From Prinia subflava (Eukaryota; Chordata; Aves; Passeriformes; Cisticolidae): a stretch of 64,000 nt of DNA. Shown here piece after piece: positions 50,270 to 61,190 of the stretch (positions within the stretch are counted from its first letter, which is position 1; every line of letters starts with the position of its first letter). The notes below the pieces were generated by a model. That model was not told the DNA's origin and ran no database searches. It worked only from the letters and a program-made list of their open reading frames with translations. The position numbers and the translations under genes are program-made. The stretch covers positions 4,898,001 through 4,962,000 of the forward strand of contig NC_086259.1 of NCBI RefSeq assembly GCF_021018805.1, in the 5' to 3' direction.

Positions 50270-50740
50270 AAATACACTAAATATTCTTCTTTCAGGCCAT
50301 TTTATTTTGATGACTTGTTTACATGCATTTTATGCTTTAAAAACTCTCTAAGATTTGCAGAGATGCCAAATTAAATTCCTTCTCTCTCACTCCTCCTGCA
50401 CCCCCTGGTTCCAGGGCACCAATCCCTTTTGTTTCTTGGTTTGTACACAGTGAAGTTGCTGATGATCTTTAGAATATTATAATGCTCTGCCGGAGGTCTT
50501 AACCTTGCTGCCTCAAATGACATTTATGTAAATTGTCACCAGACGTTTAGGGCAACTGTCTTTTCTTCCTTAATAACATGTCATATTGATGTGGCTTTAT
50601 TTGTATTTCATAAAGAGATGATTGATTAAAGAGGCCAAAATTAATTTAGATTGATATTCACTGGACTTCTCACTGGAGACATTGCAGTATGAGTCCACCA
50701 TATTTTGCATTTTAATTTGCTTCTCAATAAACTTTATGCC
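50270..50740. promoter_or_regulatory. Candidate regulatory block with HOX-PBX-like site
   Basis: TGATTGATTAAAG starts at 50619; TGATTGAT is the classic HOX-PBX composite site. Around it are several TAAT/ATTA cores and a T-rich stretch free of repeats (50560-50700). The composition is like that of conserved non-coding elements. This is inference only. Confidence 0.22.
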
Positions 50741-52908
50741 TCCACAATCTCACTGACCCTTCTTACGGTTCACTTGACAAATTCCTGAATGTCTTGTCAC
50801 CACCCCTCCCTGTTTCTCAGCCAGGGAAGCTCCAGGAAGGAGGTGAGATGCCTCTCAAGTGTGGGGCAAGGCTTGCCCAGCCATCAGAGGTGCCACTGGG
50901 AAGGGGCTGAGCAGGTGGATCCCTTCCTCTCCTCACCTGTATTTGCACCAGCTGGTCCCAGCAGAAATTTGCAGGTGGACAGCAGGTGACACCCTGAGGG
51001 GTCCCTTTCCTCCTAGGACAGTGCTGCCCCTGCCTGGGGTGGGAGCAAATCCAAACCAGATCTGTTTTATTCATGCAGGTGGATGCAGTGTCCACTGAAA
51101 GGCTCTCTCATTATTCATGTTTGTGTCTACTTATCCTCTGAGCTCCCTTCACATTCTTTATTGTTCTTCCTGTGCAGTTAGGAAATTTCAGCTCAGGTTT
51201 TTACACTGGCACAGACATCAAAGCACTGACCCACGGAGCCCAATGTAACAGGTTGTTTCTTTTGTACCGCAGTAAAAGACCCTGGTTTATTCTCAGTTTA
51301 CTTACTAGGAGAGACAAAAATATGGAGGCTAAAATTACTTAGGTGCCTTCCAAAAATGTGACTGGTTTTACTCAGGTCAGTGTCCAGAAGCAGTGTTTCA
51401 GATATTATTATTATTGTTGTTATTGTTATTATTAGTATTTTATCATCAATGTCCCCATAGCCCTGCACAGACCTGAAGCATCTCAGGTGGTACAACCATT
51501 TCCAAGACATTTTGTCTCAGAAAAAGGGCTTCCCACAATGGCTGGGAATGGAAGAAATTCCACTTTAAAACTGGACAGAGTGATCAAAACTGTTACACAG
51601 AAATAAAATTCCCAGAGAATAGAGCCTGGCCATTTCTCAAAGCTGTTTATCATTTCTCCAGTCACTTTCAACCATAGACGGAGGAGATAGTAGGGCAGTT
51701 CGTGCTTGAATTTGTGTCCTTTCCTCTGCATCTAAGAAAATTCTAGAAGTTAGCTAGAATAAGTGTTTTGCCTGCTCCCTAACTTGTCCCTTTCCCTGTC
51801 TCATCCATGCCATCAGTCCTGACAAATTCTTGCTTTGCTTTGCTCCTCCAGGAGCTTTGAGGTTCCCTTTTCCCTGCCACGTGCTGTGAGGGGCTGTGGG
51901 GAGGAGGGATTTACTCCCTGCTGGAGACACATCTGATCTCTCGGACTGCAGCCACTCCTGGTGGCAAAATGATCTCTGGGAATGTGGAAATAATGGAAAC
52001 AGCCAGCTGCCATAACTAGCTTGAAGACAGCGTGTCAGCAGCTGGCATGCAGGAGTATGCAGCAGTTGTTCCTGTGATTTGCAGGATAAATCGAATACCT
52101 TGGTTTGTGCTTCATTGTGAAAGGCTCCTTTTGTGTACTGCTCTTCACAAGCAGTTGTTAGCACTATTTATGGATTATCTGAGGGCCCATTACCACCTCT
52201 GGGAGAGGTAATGAGGGGATGCTGGAGATTCTCACGCTACCTGTGCTTGTGTGGAACAGAACAAAAGGGTCACTTCAGTTCCTGGAGAGGGTTTGCCATG
52301 AAAGAGGAATGCTGGTTACAGGCACGTTATGAAAAAAGGACCTACCAAAATGAAGTTACACATTTGTTCAGGCTCCTTTCATTTAAAGAAAAACAGAAAC
52401 CCTGTTTCTTTGCAGAGGCTTCAAGGCAAGGACCTACCTATTGTCACCAGAACACACAGGTTAGTGTGGAGTAACCTCATAAGGAAGCTGGAAGTTTTTC
52501 AAGTAAAAAAAAATAAATTAGGAATATGATGTACTTTCAGAAATGGAATATGCGCGAGAATGGTTTTTCTTACAAATCTGTGTGACAAGTGCTGGCGTGC
52601 CTGTTGAGACCTGCGCTTCTCCACAGTCTCCACTCCTCTCTCTGTAGATGGTAAGGCTTCCATCCCCAGAAAGAGCAGCTGTACCCTGCCAGGGACCAGC
52701 CCCTCGGCTGCATTCCCAAGGATTCCCAGTGGCTCCTGATTGTTGGAGTCCAGAGCATATAGAGAACCCCTCAGGCTGACCTAAGGTCCGAGACCCTGGC
52801 TGGGACCCCAGGAAGGCCCTGCCTTTGACCTCAGTCCATGGGAAAAACTTCCAACACTCAGAGGTGAACTACAAATGACAAAGATTTGAAATAAATGGTA
52901 GTTTAGTT
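50741..52908. other. Unique non-coding DNA
   Basis: Contains a TTA/TTG-rich triplet tract at 51401-51440. The minus-strand frame 51754-52164 (136 codons) has no domain and is not called. A GC-richer segment at 52580-52800 may be an old repeat but I cannot assign it. Confidence 0.5.
51401..51440. repeat. (TTA)n/(TTG)n short triplet tract
   Basis: Imperfect run of TTA and TTG triplets of about 40 bp. Confidence 0.8.
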
Positions 52909-53312
52909 TGTCACAGGGTGAAAATGTGTAGTTTTGGGGTTTTGGAATAGAAGTTGATGAGAGCAGGATGGAGCATTTTGGGTGGTGCCTCATCTTCTTC
53001 TCCTTCCACTCCATCTTCTGCTATGACAGTGGCACAGAGACATTGGTGGAATGGGTTTGAGGCAGAAGTTGCGTGTCTAGAATAGGTAGTGATTTTTGGT
53101 ACAAAATTGTAAATATAGTACATTTTAAGAGTTAATTTGACTAGAGACCTTTAAAAGGCCATGAATTTTCTGTCTGGAGGGCTTGCCAGCAGTGTTTTTT
53201 CAACGCGTTACGCTCATGGCAAGCAGCGCACAGACCTTGAGATAAGAAACTGAATAAAGATCTCTAAAAACCAAAGCTGCAAGTTCTGTTCATCCTTTCA
53301 AACCCTGGTACA
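52909..53312 (+). mobile_element. Retroviral LTR, family E (404 bp)
   Basis: Starts TGTCACAGGG and ends CCCTGGTACA, an inverted repeat matching at eight of ten bases. AATAAA lies at 53253-53258, 54 bp before the end, and a TTTAAAAGG TATA-like box near 53150 lies about 105 bp upstream of it, a normal U3-R-U5 spacing. The text resembles a passerine LTR I recall. No clear target duplication (AGTTT versus GGACT) and no adjoining retroviral genes, so probably an old solo LTR; the left edge could be further upstream. The minus frame 52911-53123 is a shadow. Confidence 0.72.
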
Positions 53313-55616
53313 GGACTTTCAGAACAAAACCCCCTTAATCAGGGGATCTGGGAAGGGAAATTCCAAGTCCTGATCCCCAGCTTTCAGCAAGGGCCACCTA
53401 TATTCTCCACTTGGGCTGTGCATCATCCTTCACTTTGACAATTTCATCAAGACCACAAGAGCTGAGAGAAAATTTAACTCCCCTGGTGTCTGAATTTGAG
53501 CCGTGTCGCACCTGCAGTGACAGATTTAATCCATGTTTGGCTGGGGTAGGTCTGAGTGACAGGGATTCACAGTGCTCTCTCACAAGGACAGTGCTGACTG
53601 AGGCCCCGCCAGCAGGGTCTGTCATACACTCTGTTGTTTCAAAATGGCAACATTTTAATTGCATGTTTCATATTTATGACCCTATAAAGAATAATTTTAA
53701 TCTGACATTAACATCTGAATGTGATTACCTGAAAGACAATAGCAGCAATGACAAATACTGATATAAATCAAACCAACTGATCTTCAGTTTCTAATTAAAG
53801 ATGACACTGAAAACTCAAGCTAAGAGACATATGGAGACAAACCCATTTCTTTGCAAGAAGAACCAAAACCATATGGAGAAGAAGTGCAAAGATATCAAGC
53901 TAAAATCTGAACTTCTTGCCATTTGAAATGTCTGCAAAGGGAATCCTAAACCGATCATCTTCCTATAAAAAGTCATTTACCAGTCTCTTCCACAAGCCAC
54001 TGAGCTAGATGTGAGACATCTCAAGCTGTTCAGAACAACTGGGAATTGACTGTACGTAACCTACGTTGCAATTGTTTCTCCAGTTGAGACCAAGAGACAG
54101 ATGGCATGAATATATTTAAAGATGGGGACAAAGCTGATGTGACACTGTGCTAGCTCGCTGAAGTGAACAATGTGAGTCACAGATTTGTTACCAGATGAAA
54201 AGGATTTCGTTCAGAAAAAAATGGGTGCCAGTGGTCTCCAGATGCTGGGGACTGGGAAAATAGCCTGCTGCTCCCAGAATCAGCCCCACCATCTGCAGTC
54301 CCAGTAATCAAAACTTTTAACTACTCCCTCTGTGCAAAGAAGGCCTGGAATAGGTATGGCTTTCATCGTGGTACAAAGGGGGTTTCAAATGTGCCCACAG
54401 GGCCAATAAGGAACAGCCTCGCCACAGGCTGCTGATACAACTGTTATCTTCCAGACTATTTCACAAGTCAAATATTGGGAATTGCCTTATTAAAGTGCCG
54501 GTGAGGGAGGGAGAGACATTTTAAGGGTTTTTAGAGGCTTTAAATGATCTTGTGCAATATTGCAGTCTTAACTTGCCTGTTTGCAAAGAGCTCATCCAGC
54601 CTCAGCGCCTGATTTTTGTTGTGCTTTGGCATAAAGCCATTTGCAGCACCGAGATTCACTTTTGCTGTGTTTATTGTATCATCAACTGCTTGTTTATGTG
54701 AGGTGGAAGATGAAGTGGTTAGCTCCACTACTTGTTTGCTGGGCAGCAAACAACTCTATCTGCAACCTGATATCTCTGTTCCTTTCTCTTAATGTTCCCT
54801 TCTCTCTAAAGGCCTTTATTTTGTTGCTTTAATGACAGTTTAAGCTGCTGCTTTAAAAATGAGTTAACTTCACGTTTAGATTAGTTCCCATAAACCTGAT
54901 TTTTAAAGGGACCTGATTATCTCCCTCGTTTGTAAGCATAATTTTGTTGCAATAACTAAGACACAAGTTCTGCCAACTCAGAGCCTAAAGCCTTAAGGAA
55001 ACGAGGCTGGAGCTGAGTTCATGGACTGTGCCAGGGCACTGAGGACAAGCCATGCTTCCATTTAGGTCAAGGTGAAGCAGCTCATAGGAGGGAAAACACA
55101 TTCCTCAGAAGACCAAAGCATTTAACAAATGTTATATTAACAAATACTAGCGTTTAACAAATGTTTTCTCTAAGGAAACTCAACCATTTTCTTGACACAG
55201 TGGGCAGGAATGAAGTTTTTACTATCTGGCAAGAAAGGCAACCTGTTATTACTCCAAAGCCAAGGCAGCTCAAAAGCAGAGGAGGAACACAGCCAGTTGC
55301 CTTGACCTGTGTCTTTCCGTATTTCCACAGGAAAAGAGCCAATGCCAACCACTTCTTTCAGCTCATCTCCAGTCAGCACTGAGGTTTGAAGCATGGCTTT
55401 GACACTGCTGTCTGTGGTCCCCACACGTTTGTCAAGGATCAAAATGCCTCACTCCAAACCAGGGTATTGGGCTGAGCATTAAGGTAACTGAAAGTAATGT
55501 CTTGCCAAATACAGGAGACTAAATTTGCCCAGCTGCCCTAAATTCTGTGAATATCAAGAGTGGGGGAAGGTCAGTCAGTGCAATATCTATCCTTCAGCTA
55601 TTTTGACAAACCCTAA
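53313..55616. other. Unique non-coding DNA
   Basis: Nothing recognised. The plus frame 53411-53761 (116 codons) and its minus partner show no domain. Confidence 0.55.
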
Positions 55617-55631
55617 TTTTTTTATTTTTTT

Positions 55632-55668
<37 letters not shown>
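55617..55668 (-). repeat. Poly(T) tract with 35 uninterrupted T
   Basis: T-rich from 55617 with two single A, then 35 T at 55634-55668. Read on the minus strand it is a poly(A). No retrocopied gene is recognisable beside it. Confidence 0.93.
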
Positions 55669-55669
<1 letters not shown>

Positions 55670-57550
55670 TGCACCACAGAACACTTTCTCAGTAGTCCAG
55701 TGTGAACCATGCTTTGTTAATAATGGATTCAATGGAATCCTTGCTGAGTTTCCTCTTGTCTGTCCCCAGTGCCATAGGCAGGCTTCTGCCATAGGGAAGA
55801 AACCAGCTTAAACTGGAACATCTGATCAAACACATATTTAGTATTAAACTGTCTCAGCAGAGAAGTATCTCAGCTCTACAGAAATGGCCCAGGTCCTGTG
55901 TTTACTCCAGTTTACTTAATGACATGCTGTGGGAAATTTTTAGGAAATAACTACAGTATTTTACTTTCCCATCTTAGACATTTTTTCAGGTTGGAAAAAA
56001 TAAGCTGAGTTCCCCTACTTCACGAAGTTTTGATGTTGTGTTTGTAGACATAAAATGGCAGTTGTGGTGTAAAACACAGTCCCATTACCACGACTAATTG
56101 CTTATGGGTATCAACAGTGAGCACTCTTAAAGACGCACTCCAGAAGAGCTCAGGGCAATTACAGATGAGAGAATGAAGAAGAAGAACTGAAGTAGAAGGT
56201 GTCCATTGCTTTTATTATGTGTTAGGAAAGAGGTTCTATTTATTGCTCAGGCAGTTAGGCAGGCTGGCTTCACTTCTCTGGTAAGATGACAAGTTCGTAG
56301 CCTGAGGTAGAAAGTCTGCATCATACCCTTCTGTTTTGTCTTACCAGAACAGCCTTAATGACCTGGCATCCAGATCACACACATCCAGCCCTCTACTCCT
56401 TTTAGTTCTCAGCAGTTCTGGGGTCAGCGTTACATAATCTGATGGGTGAATAAGCATCTGTGAAGGAGTTTGATGTGTGTCATCCTCGTGTGGCTGGAAT
56501 CAATCTCTGCCAAACCTTCCTGGGACACTACAGCAGAATAATTCAGTAAATGTGAGTCACACCTGTGGCTAACAACTTTCAAAGTTGAAAGACACCCTGC
56601 TTTTTGTCTCCTGAAAACATTGGGATGGCAGGGGAGGGAGAAGTGATTGCCCTGGATGTGATAATGGCAATAATTTGACGGTGTCAGGTGTTACTTCTAA
56701 GCTGACAGATCTCTAGAAACATTGAGGTTAAGGCTTTGAAGGTGGTTCCACAAGAAAAAAGGTACTTCAGTGATCTAGGGCTTCTTTTTTTTCTTTACAA
56801 GATGAAATCCTGATGAAGTGCCAGATGAAGGCACATCATCGTGTTAATGTAATTACAGAGAAATAAGGACATGCAAGGGATTGTGTCAGAAGTATTAGAA
56901 ATCACGCTGAAGGAGTGCGAACAGGAGAGGTTAACATTTCCTTGTGCTAGTCAACATGAAAACTCGACAGAATCAGAAGAAAGTGACACTATTTAGCACG
57001 CCAAGCAGTGTTATATCTCCACAGACATATCACTGCCAGATAAATCAGCAAAGCCAGGAGACACGGCTAAAAAAAATATCAGCTCCCTGGAATTTTTTTA
57101 AAACTTGGCAAATTCTGTGTTTTTAAATCCTTTGTCATGAATAGGAATATAATTCACAGTGTTTCGACTGGTTTTTTTCTAACCTGTGTTTTGCAATCAG
57201 CTTCATTATTCTTGTTGTACAAATGAATTGACATTTATTATCTTTCAAGGGTTTCATTTTGTCCCCTGATTGCAACTGATTTACTGAAAGGTCCTTGGAA
57301 TATCATACCAGAAAGGAAGCTGGTTAAGTGCTGTTGTTACCAATAGTACAAAAGAGAGACATCAGCAGAGTCCAGTGCAAAAAGCCCACAGATCCTTTTG
57401 TCACTGAGAGTTCAAGGGAGCATGTAGCCATGTATTTAACTTCTGCAGTTTTATATGTCTTAAGCACAGGCTTACTCATGTGCCTGACATTTTTCTTGTG
57501 CCTATGACAGCATCCAAGAGTGCTGGAGAAATACACACTTGGACAAGAAT
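55669..57550. other. Unique non-coding DNA
   Basis: Nothing recognised; almost no open frame longer than 60 codons. Confidence 0.6.
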
Positions 57551-57573
57551 TTATATATATATATATATATATC
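57551..57573. repeat. (TA)11 microsatellite
   Basis: Uninterrupted TA dinucleotides. Confidence 0.95.
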
Positions 57574-58594
57574 AAAAATTAAAATGTTATCTAAATAGGC
57601 AAAGAAAGGCCTTACATGTTGAGAAACAAATGCAGATCACAGGATGAAGAGACAGACTTAGAGACTCTGCTAAATATATCTGGATTCAGCAGGAACCCAT
57701 CTGATGTGAAATATTCCTTCCAGTTTAAGATAAGGGTAGAATTGGGAATTTGCTCTGCTGAAGACAAAAGTCCTGCAGACTAAATGAAACTGGGAAGTTT
57801 GTTGAGAAGTTCTGACAGTGCAGTCAATCAGCCTGTAATGGGACAATACTGGGAGATCCTGGAGGGCTGTGGATAGAGATTGCAGCAGACTGGGTTTGAA
57901 CTGGGGAGTGAAACTCTGAAGAGCTGCCAGCAAAAGAAATGAAAAGAAAAGGACAACCGGTTTTGTTGGAGCCTTTCATCAAAATATTGGCAGCTGCTGA
58001 TGCATAACAAAAGCTCTGCTTGTGCTGTGAGATATTAGAGTGGAAAACCAGGGAGGCAAATGTTCTCTTCTATTGCAGTGCAGGAGTGAATGGCTCCCAG
58101 CCAGCACAGAACACCTTAGAAAGGAAAAATTTCAACAATGTTCTCATCAAGTATTCCAATCTTTCTCCATTGTGTTAAGGAGCAGTAATTCTCCCTCATT
58201 AAATGTTTCTAGATTATTGGCAGGGGGGAGGGATGTGTATTTTAAAATTTCCTGTGTAGTTTTTATTCTGAAATTGTTTTGTAGCTCCAGATAAACCTTG
58301 TAGGAAGCTTCCCTGAGACAAAGATAACTTCCCATATGAAATTGGTCATGACTGGAGAGGCAAAATAGAGTGGGCTTGACACCTGCAGCAGGAATTCTAC
58401 TTGAAGTACAGGGAAATGTTAATTTTATTTAATGACCTTTACTGTCCTTAGTATTTGCAGATAAGTGTAATCTAAGTGTAATCTCAATGTTATGACTTAG
58501 GGAATTAACAATGTTGTTCTATATCCTGAAATGCCTGGTACACATGAATCTGAATGTTACCTCCATGTGATTATTCATCAGGGAGCAACACAAG
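57574..58594. other. Unique non-coding DNA
   Basis: Nothing recognised. Confidence 0.55.
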
Positions 58595-58754
58595 AAAAAA
58601 TAAAATAAAATAAAATAAAGTAAAATAAAATAAAATAAAATAAAATAAAATAAAATAAAATAAAATAAAATAAAATAAAATAAAATAAAATAAAATAAAA
58701 TAAAATAAAATAAAATAAAATAAAATAAAATAAAATAATAAAATAAAACAAAAC
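58595..58754. repeat. (AAAAT)n pentanucleotide array
   Basis: About 31 units of TAAAA with one G substitution near 58620 and a short unit near 58738. The minus-strand frame 58519-58812 (Phe-Tyr-Ile-Leu repeats) is an artefact of the repeat. Confidence 0.98.
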
Positions 58755-59123
58755 TTGGTTGTTTCAAGATGAAAAATGAATCTTTTAATGAAATTATAAG
58801 AAAATATAACACACAGAGAGGGGTTTTTTTTTTTTTATTTTAGACATTACTAATTTTTACATTGTGTCTTTGTGAGATTCTTCTCCATGCCCTGACCAGA
58901 AGGAAACAGGATGTGAAAGCCTGCTCATACGGATTCTCTGCTCACTTTGCTAAGGTCTCCAAATTACCAGGATAACTCAGATTCCAAGCAGACAGGGCCC
59001 TCCTCAGTGTCAGCAGCCTGAATTTCCCCTGACTCTGTCGTGTCCTGCAGCTCCGTGGGGATGGCAGGGAGGGCTCTGCAGGGCAGGAGCAGAGCCAGCA
59101 CTGCCTGGGGAGGGCTCTGCAGG
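58755..59123. other. Unique DNA between two arrays
   Basis: A short T-run at about 58826-58836. The GC content rises sharply after 59040 toward the minisatellite. No gene recognised. Confidence 0.5.
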
Positions 59124-59840
59124 ATGGGCTGGATGTGCCAGTGTGGGGCAGGATGGGCTGGGAGTGCCAGTGTGGGGCAGGGTGGGCTGGGAATGCCAGG
59201 ATGGGGTAGGATGGGCTGGGAATGCCAGTGTGGGACAGGATGGGGTGGGAATGCCAGCACAGGGCAGGATGGGCTGGGAGTGCCAGGATGGGGCAGGATG
59301 GGCTGGGAATGCCAGCACAGGGCAGGATGGGCTGGGTGTGCCAGCACAGGGCAGGATGGGCTGGGTGTGCCAGGATGGGGCAGGATGGGCTGGGAATGCC
59401 AGCACAGGGCAGGATGGGCTGGGAGTGCCAGCACAGGGCAGGATGGGCTGGGTGTGCCAGTGGGGGGCAGGATGGGCTGGGAATGCCAGTGTGGGACAGG
59501 ATGGGCTGGATGTGCCAGTGTGGGACAGGATGGGGTGGGAATGCCAGCACAGGGCAGGATGGGCTGGGAGTGCCAGGATGGGACAGGATGGGGTGGGAAT
59601 GCCAGCACAGGGCAGGATGGGCTGGGTGTGCCAGGATGGGGCAGGATGGGCTGGGTGTGCCAGTGTGGGGCAGGATGGGCTGGGAATGCCAGCACAGGGC
59701 AGGATGGGCTGGGAGTGCCAGCACAGGGCAGGATGGGCTGGGAATGCCAGGATGGGGCAGGGTGGGCTGGGAGTGCCAGCACAGGGCAGGATGGGGTGGG
59801 AATGCCAGCACGGGGCAGGGTGGGCTGGGAGTGCCAGCAG
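59124..59840. repeat. 29-bp GC-rich minisatellite, about 25 units
   Basis: The unit starts GGGCTGGGAATGCCAG, is followed by one of a few variant blocks (CACAGGG, TGTGGGG or GATGGGG), and ends GCAGGAT. Spacing is a strict 29 bp over about 24.7 units. Variants in the first half are AA, AG or TG before TGCCAG, and GGGC or GGGG at the start. Unit pairs 10-11 and 20-21 match, and unit 5 matches unit 15, hinting at a partial ten-unit (290-bp) higher-order pattern. Because 29 is not a multiple of three, each frame reads three units per 29 residues. Frames of 235-370 codons result (58942-60054, 58964-59881, 59010-59858 minus; 59040-59936, 59143-60027, 59222-59929 plus). None is called as a gene. Confidence 0.97.
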
Positions 59841-59921
59841 AGAGGCTCCAGGATGCATGGCACAGACAGGGTGCAGGACAAAGGTCAGCAGGAAAGCTCT
59901 GCCCAGGGATGGCTCTCAGTG

Positions 59922-60316
59922 TGTTGTAATAAATAAGCAGACAGGGCTCAGCTTTCTCATGCAGAAAAGCCAATCCTTTATTCACAAAGCTTATATTTCT
60001 AGGAAATATCAGAAGGCACTGTGTTAAACCTAATTGGTCAGCAATGCAGTTCATTGGTCAGTAAGGGCTATTGTACATGTCCATCAAATTTTCTCTCTCT
60101 AGATATGTTTACATATTTTCTTCACTGATTCTTATGGGACAGATTCATTGTTTATGCAGTTGCAAACTTATTTTTCTCTCTAAGAAGAGGTTGTTGTAAT
60201 AATTTTTATAATTTTTTATGGGAACTTAGAAGCTATTTCTAGCTTAGCTAGAGTAGCAGGGCCTAAGCCATATTTTGTAAGGCCTTTCTTTATAATATCT
60301 CTACATATCTGCAACA
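59922..60316 (-). mobile_element. Solo retroviral LTR, family A copy 2 (395 bp)
   Basis: Starts TGTTGTA and ends TGCAACA on the plus strand. CTCAGTG lies on both sides (59915-59921 and 60317-60323), a perfect 7-bp target duplication. On the minus strand AATAAA is at 59977-59982. It is the same family as 11024-11435: the blocks around the poly(A) signal, the TCTCTAAGAAGAGGTTGTT block and the TAGAGTAGCAGGGCCTAA block are shared in order. The intact duplication suggests a more recent insertion than its partner, whose duplication has one mismatch. No internal retroviral genes remain. It ends one base short of LTR B once its duplication is counted. Confidence 0.9.
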
Positions 60317-60324
60317 CTCAGTGC

Positions 60325-60799
60325 TGTGAAAAATGAGGCTCACTTTCCTAGTAAAATGTAAAAGTTTAATAAAGGACAACAGGAGACAGACAATGAAGCA
60401 AAGTTTTTAATGGCTGGGTGCTTGGCATGTAGCCAAGAGCACACCTGCTATTTTGGAGACCTTCTTTAAATACCTTTTCTATTGCATCAGCCTATTGCAT
60501 ATTCACAAACAATTATGCATATTTAAACTTTTCTCCAAGCTAGTTTACACGTTCCAAGAACTGTTTAGCATGGCCACTCCTTGGGTCTGCCTTTTTAGAG
60601 CATGGGCATTGCTTGGCTGTGGTTTTAGCCCGTTCTTATTGTCACCTCCAGCTTGGGGTTTGAGCCATGCTTTCTACAGGCAGCAGGGGCTGAGAGATGG
60701 CAGAGCAGTAGCAGAGGTCTGCATCATACCTTCACTGGATGTTATCCCAACCAAGCAGGCAGTTCAAGCATAACTATATCAGCTACCACTACGACCACA
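60325..60799 (-). mobile_element. Retroviral LTR, family B (about 475 bp)
   Basis: Read on the minus strand it ends with a typical R-U5 layout: an ATTAAA signal (plus coordinates 60365-60370), then about 40 bp to a terminal TTTTTCACA. Upstream on that strand is a CTTTGCTTCATTGTCTGTCT block like those of bird LTRs I recall, and a TATTTAAAG TATA-like box near 60466-60474. The plus-strand termini TGTG (60325) and CACA (60799) are the best edges I can see; no target duplication was found, so the right edge is uncertain. The frame 60453-60773 lies inside and is not a gene. Confidence 0.7.
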
Positions 60800-61190
60800 T
60801 CGAAGTTTTGTTAATAGCAGAAATAAAAGCAAAGTTATTTTACTATTATACATATAGCATTCATCTCAATATTTGTGAAAAGCCAATTTTATGATATGTA
60901 TTTATAACAGTGCCCACGTGCTCTTGGTTTGTGTGTCTCCCTTCTCTGCCCTTGCTGGTGTCTGAAGGAGGCAGCCCCAGCTCGGAGCACTCCGGGTTTG
61001 AAGAGCTCCCTGGGCTTTTTGGAAAGCAGAAGCGCCAGGCTGGGCAGAGTGCTAAGTGGAGCTTCTGCTGCCAGGCTGGAGCAGCCAGAGGTGCCTGCCA
61101 GGGCTGGCAGGGAACAGGGCCTGTCCCCAAACCTGTGCCTGGCACTGCAGCATCTGCCAGAGCCCAGCCGCTCCTGGAGGGCAGCAGACA
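60800..61190. other. Unique DNA between LTR B and 35-bp array
   Basis: AT-rich up to 60910, then GC-rich. Several overlapping frames (60861-61294, both strands) have no domain. Confidence 0.5.

Noticed and set aside
58519..58812. Aromatic/hydrophobic repeat protein
   Set aside because: Product of the AAAAT microsatellite.
59124..59840. CRISPR-like array
   Set aside because: Units are contiguous with no unique spacers, and the sequence is vertebrate.
59040..60027. Long plus-strand frames of 235-298 codons as a repeat-protein gene
   Set aside because: They follow from the stop-free 29-bp unit; parallel open frames on both strands show there is no frame preference.
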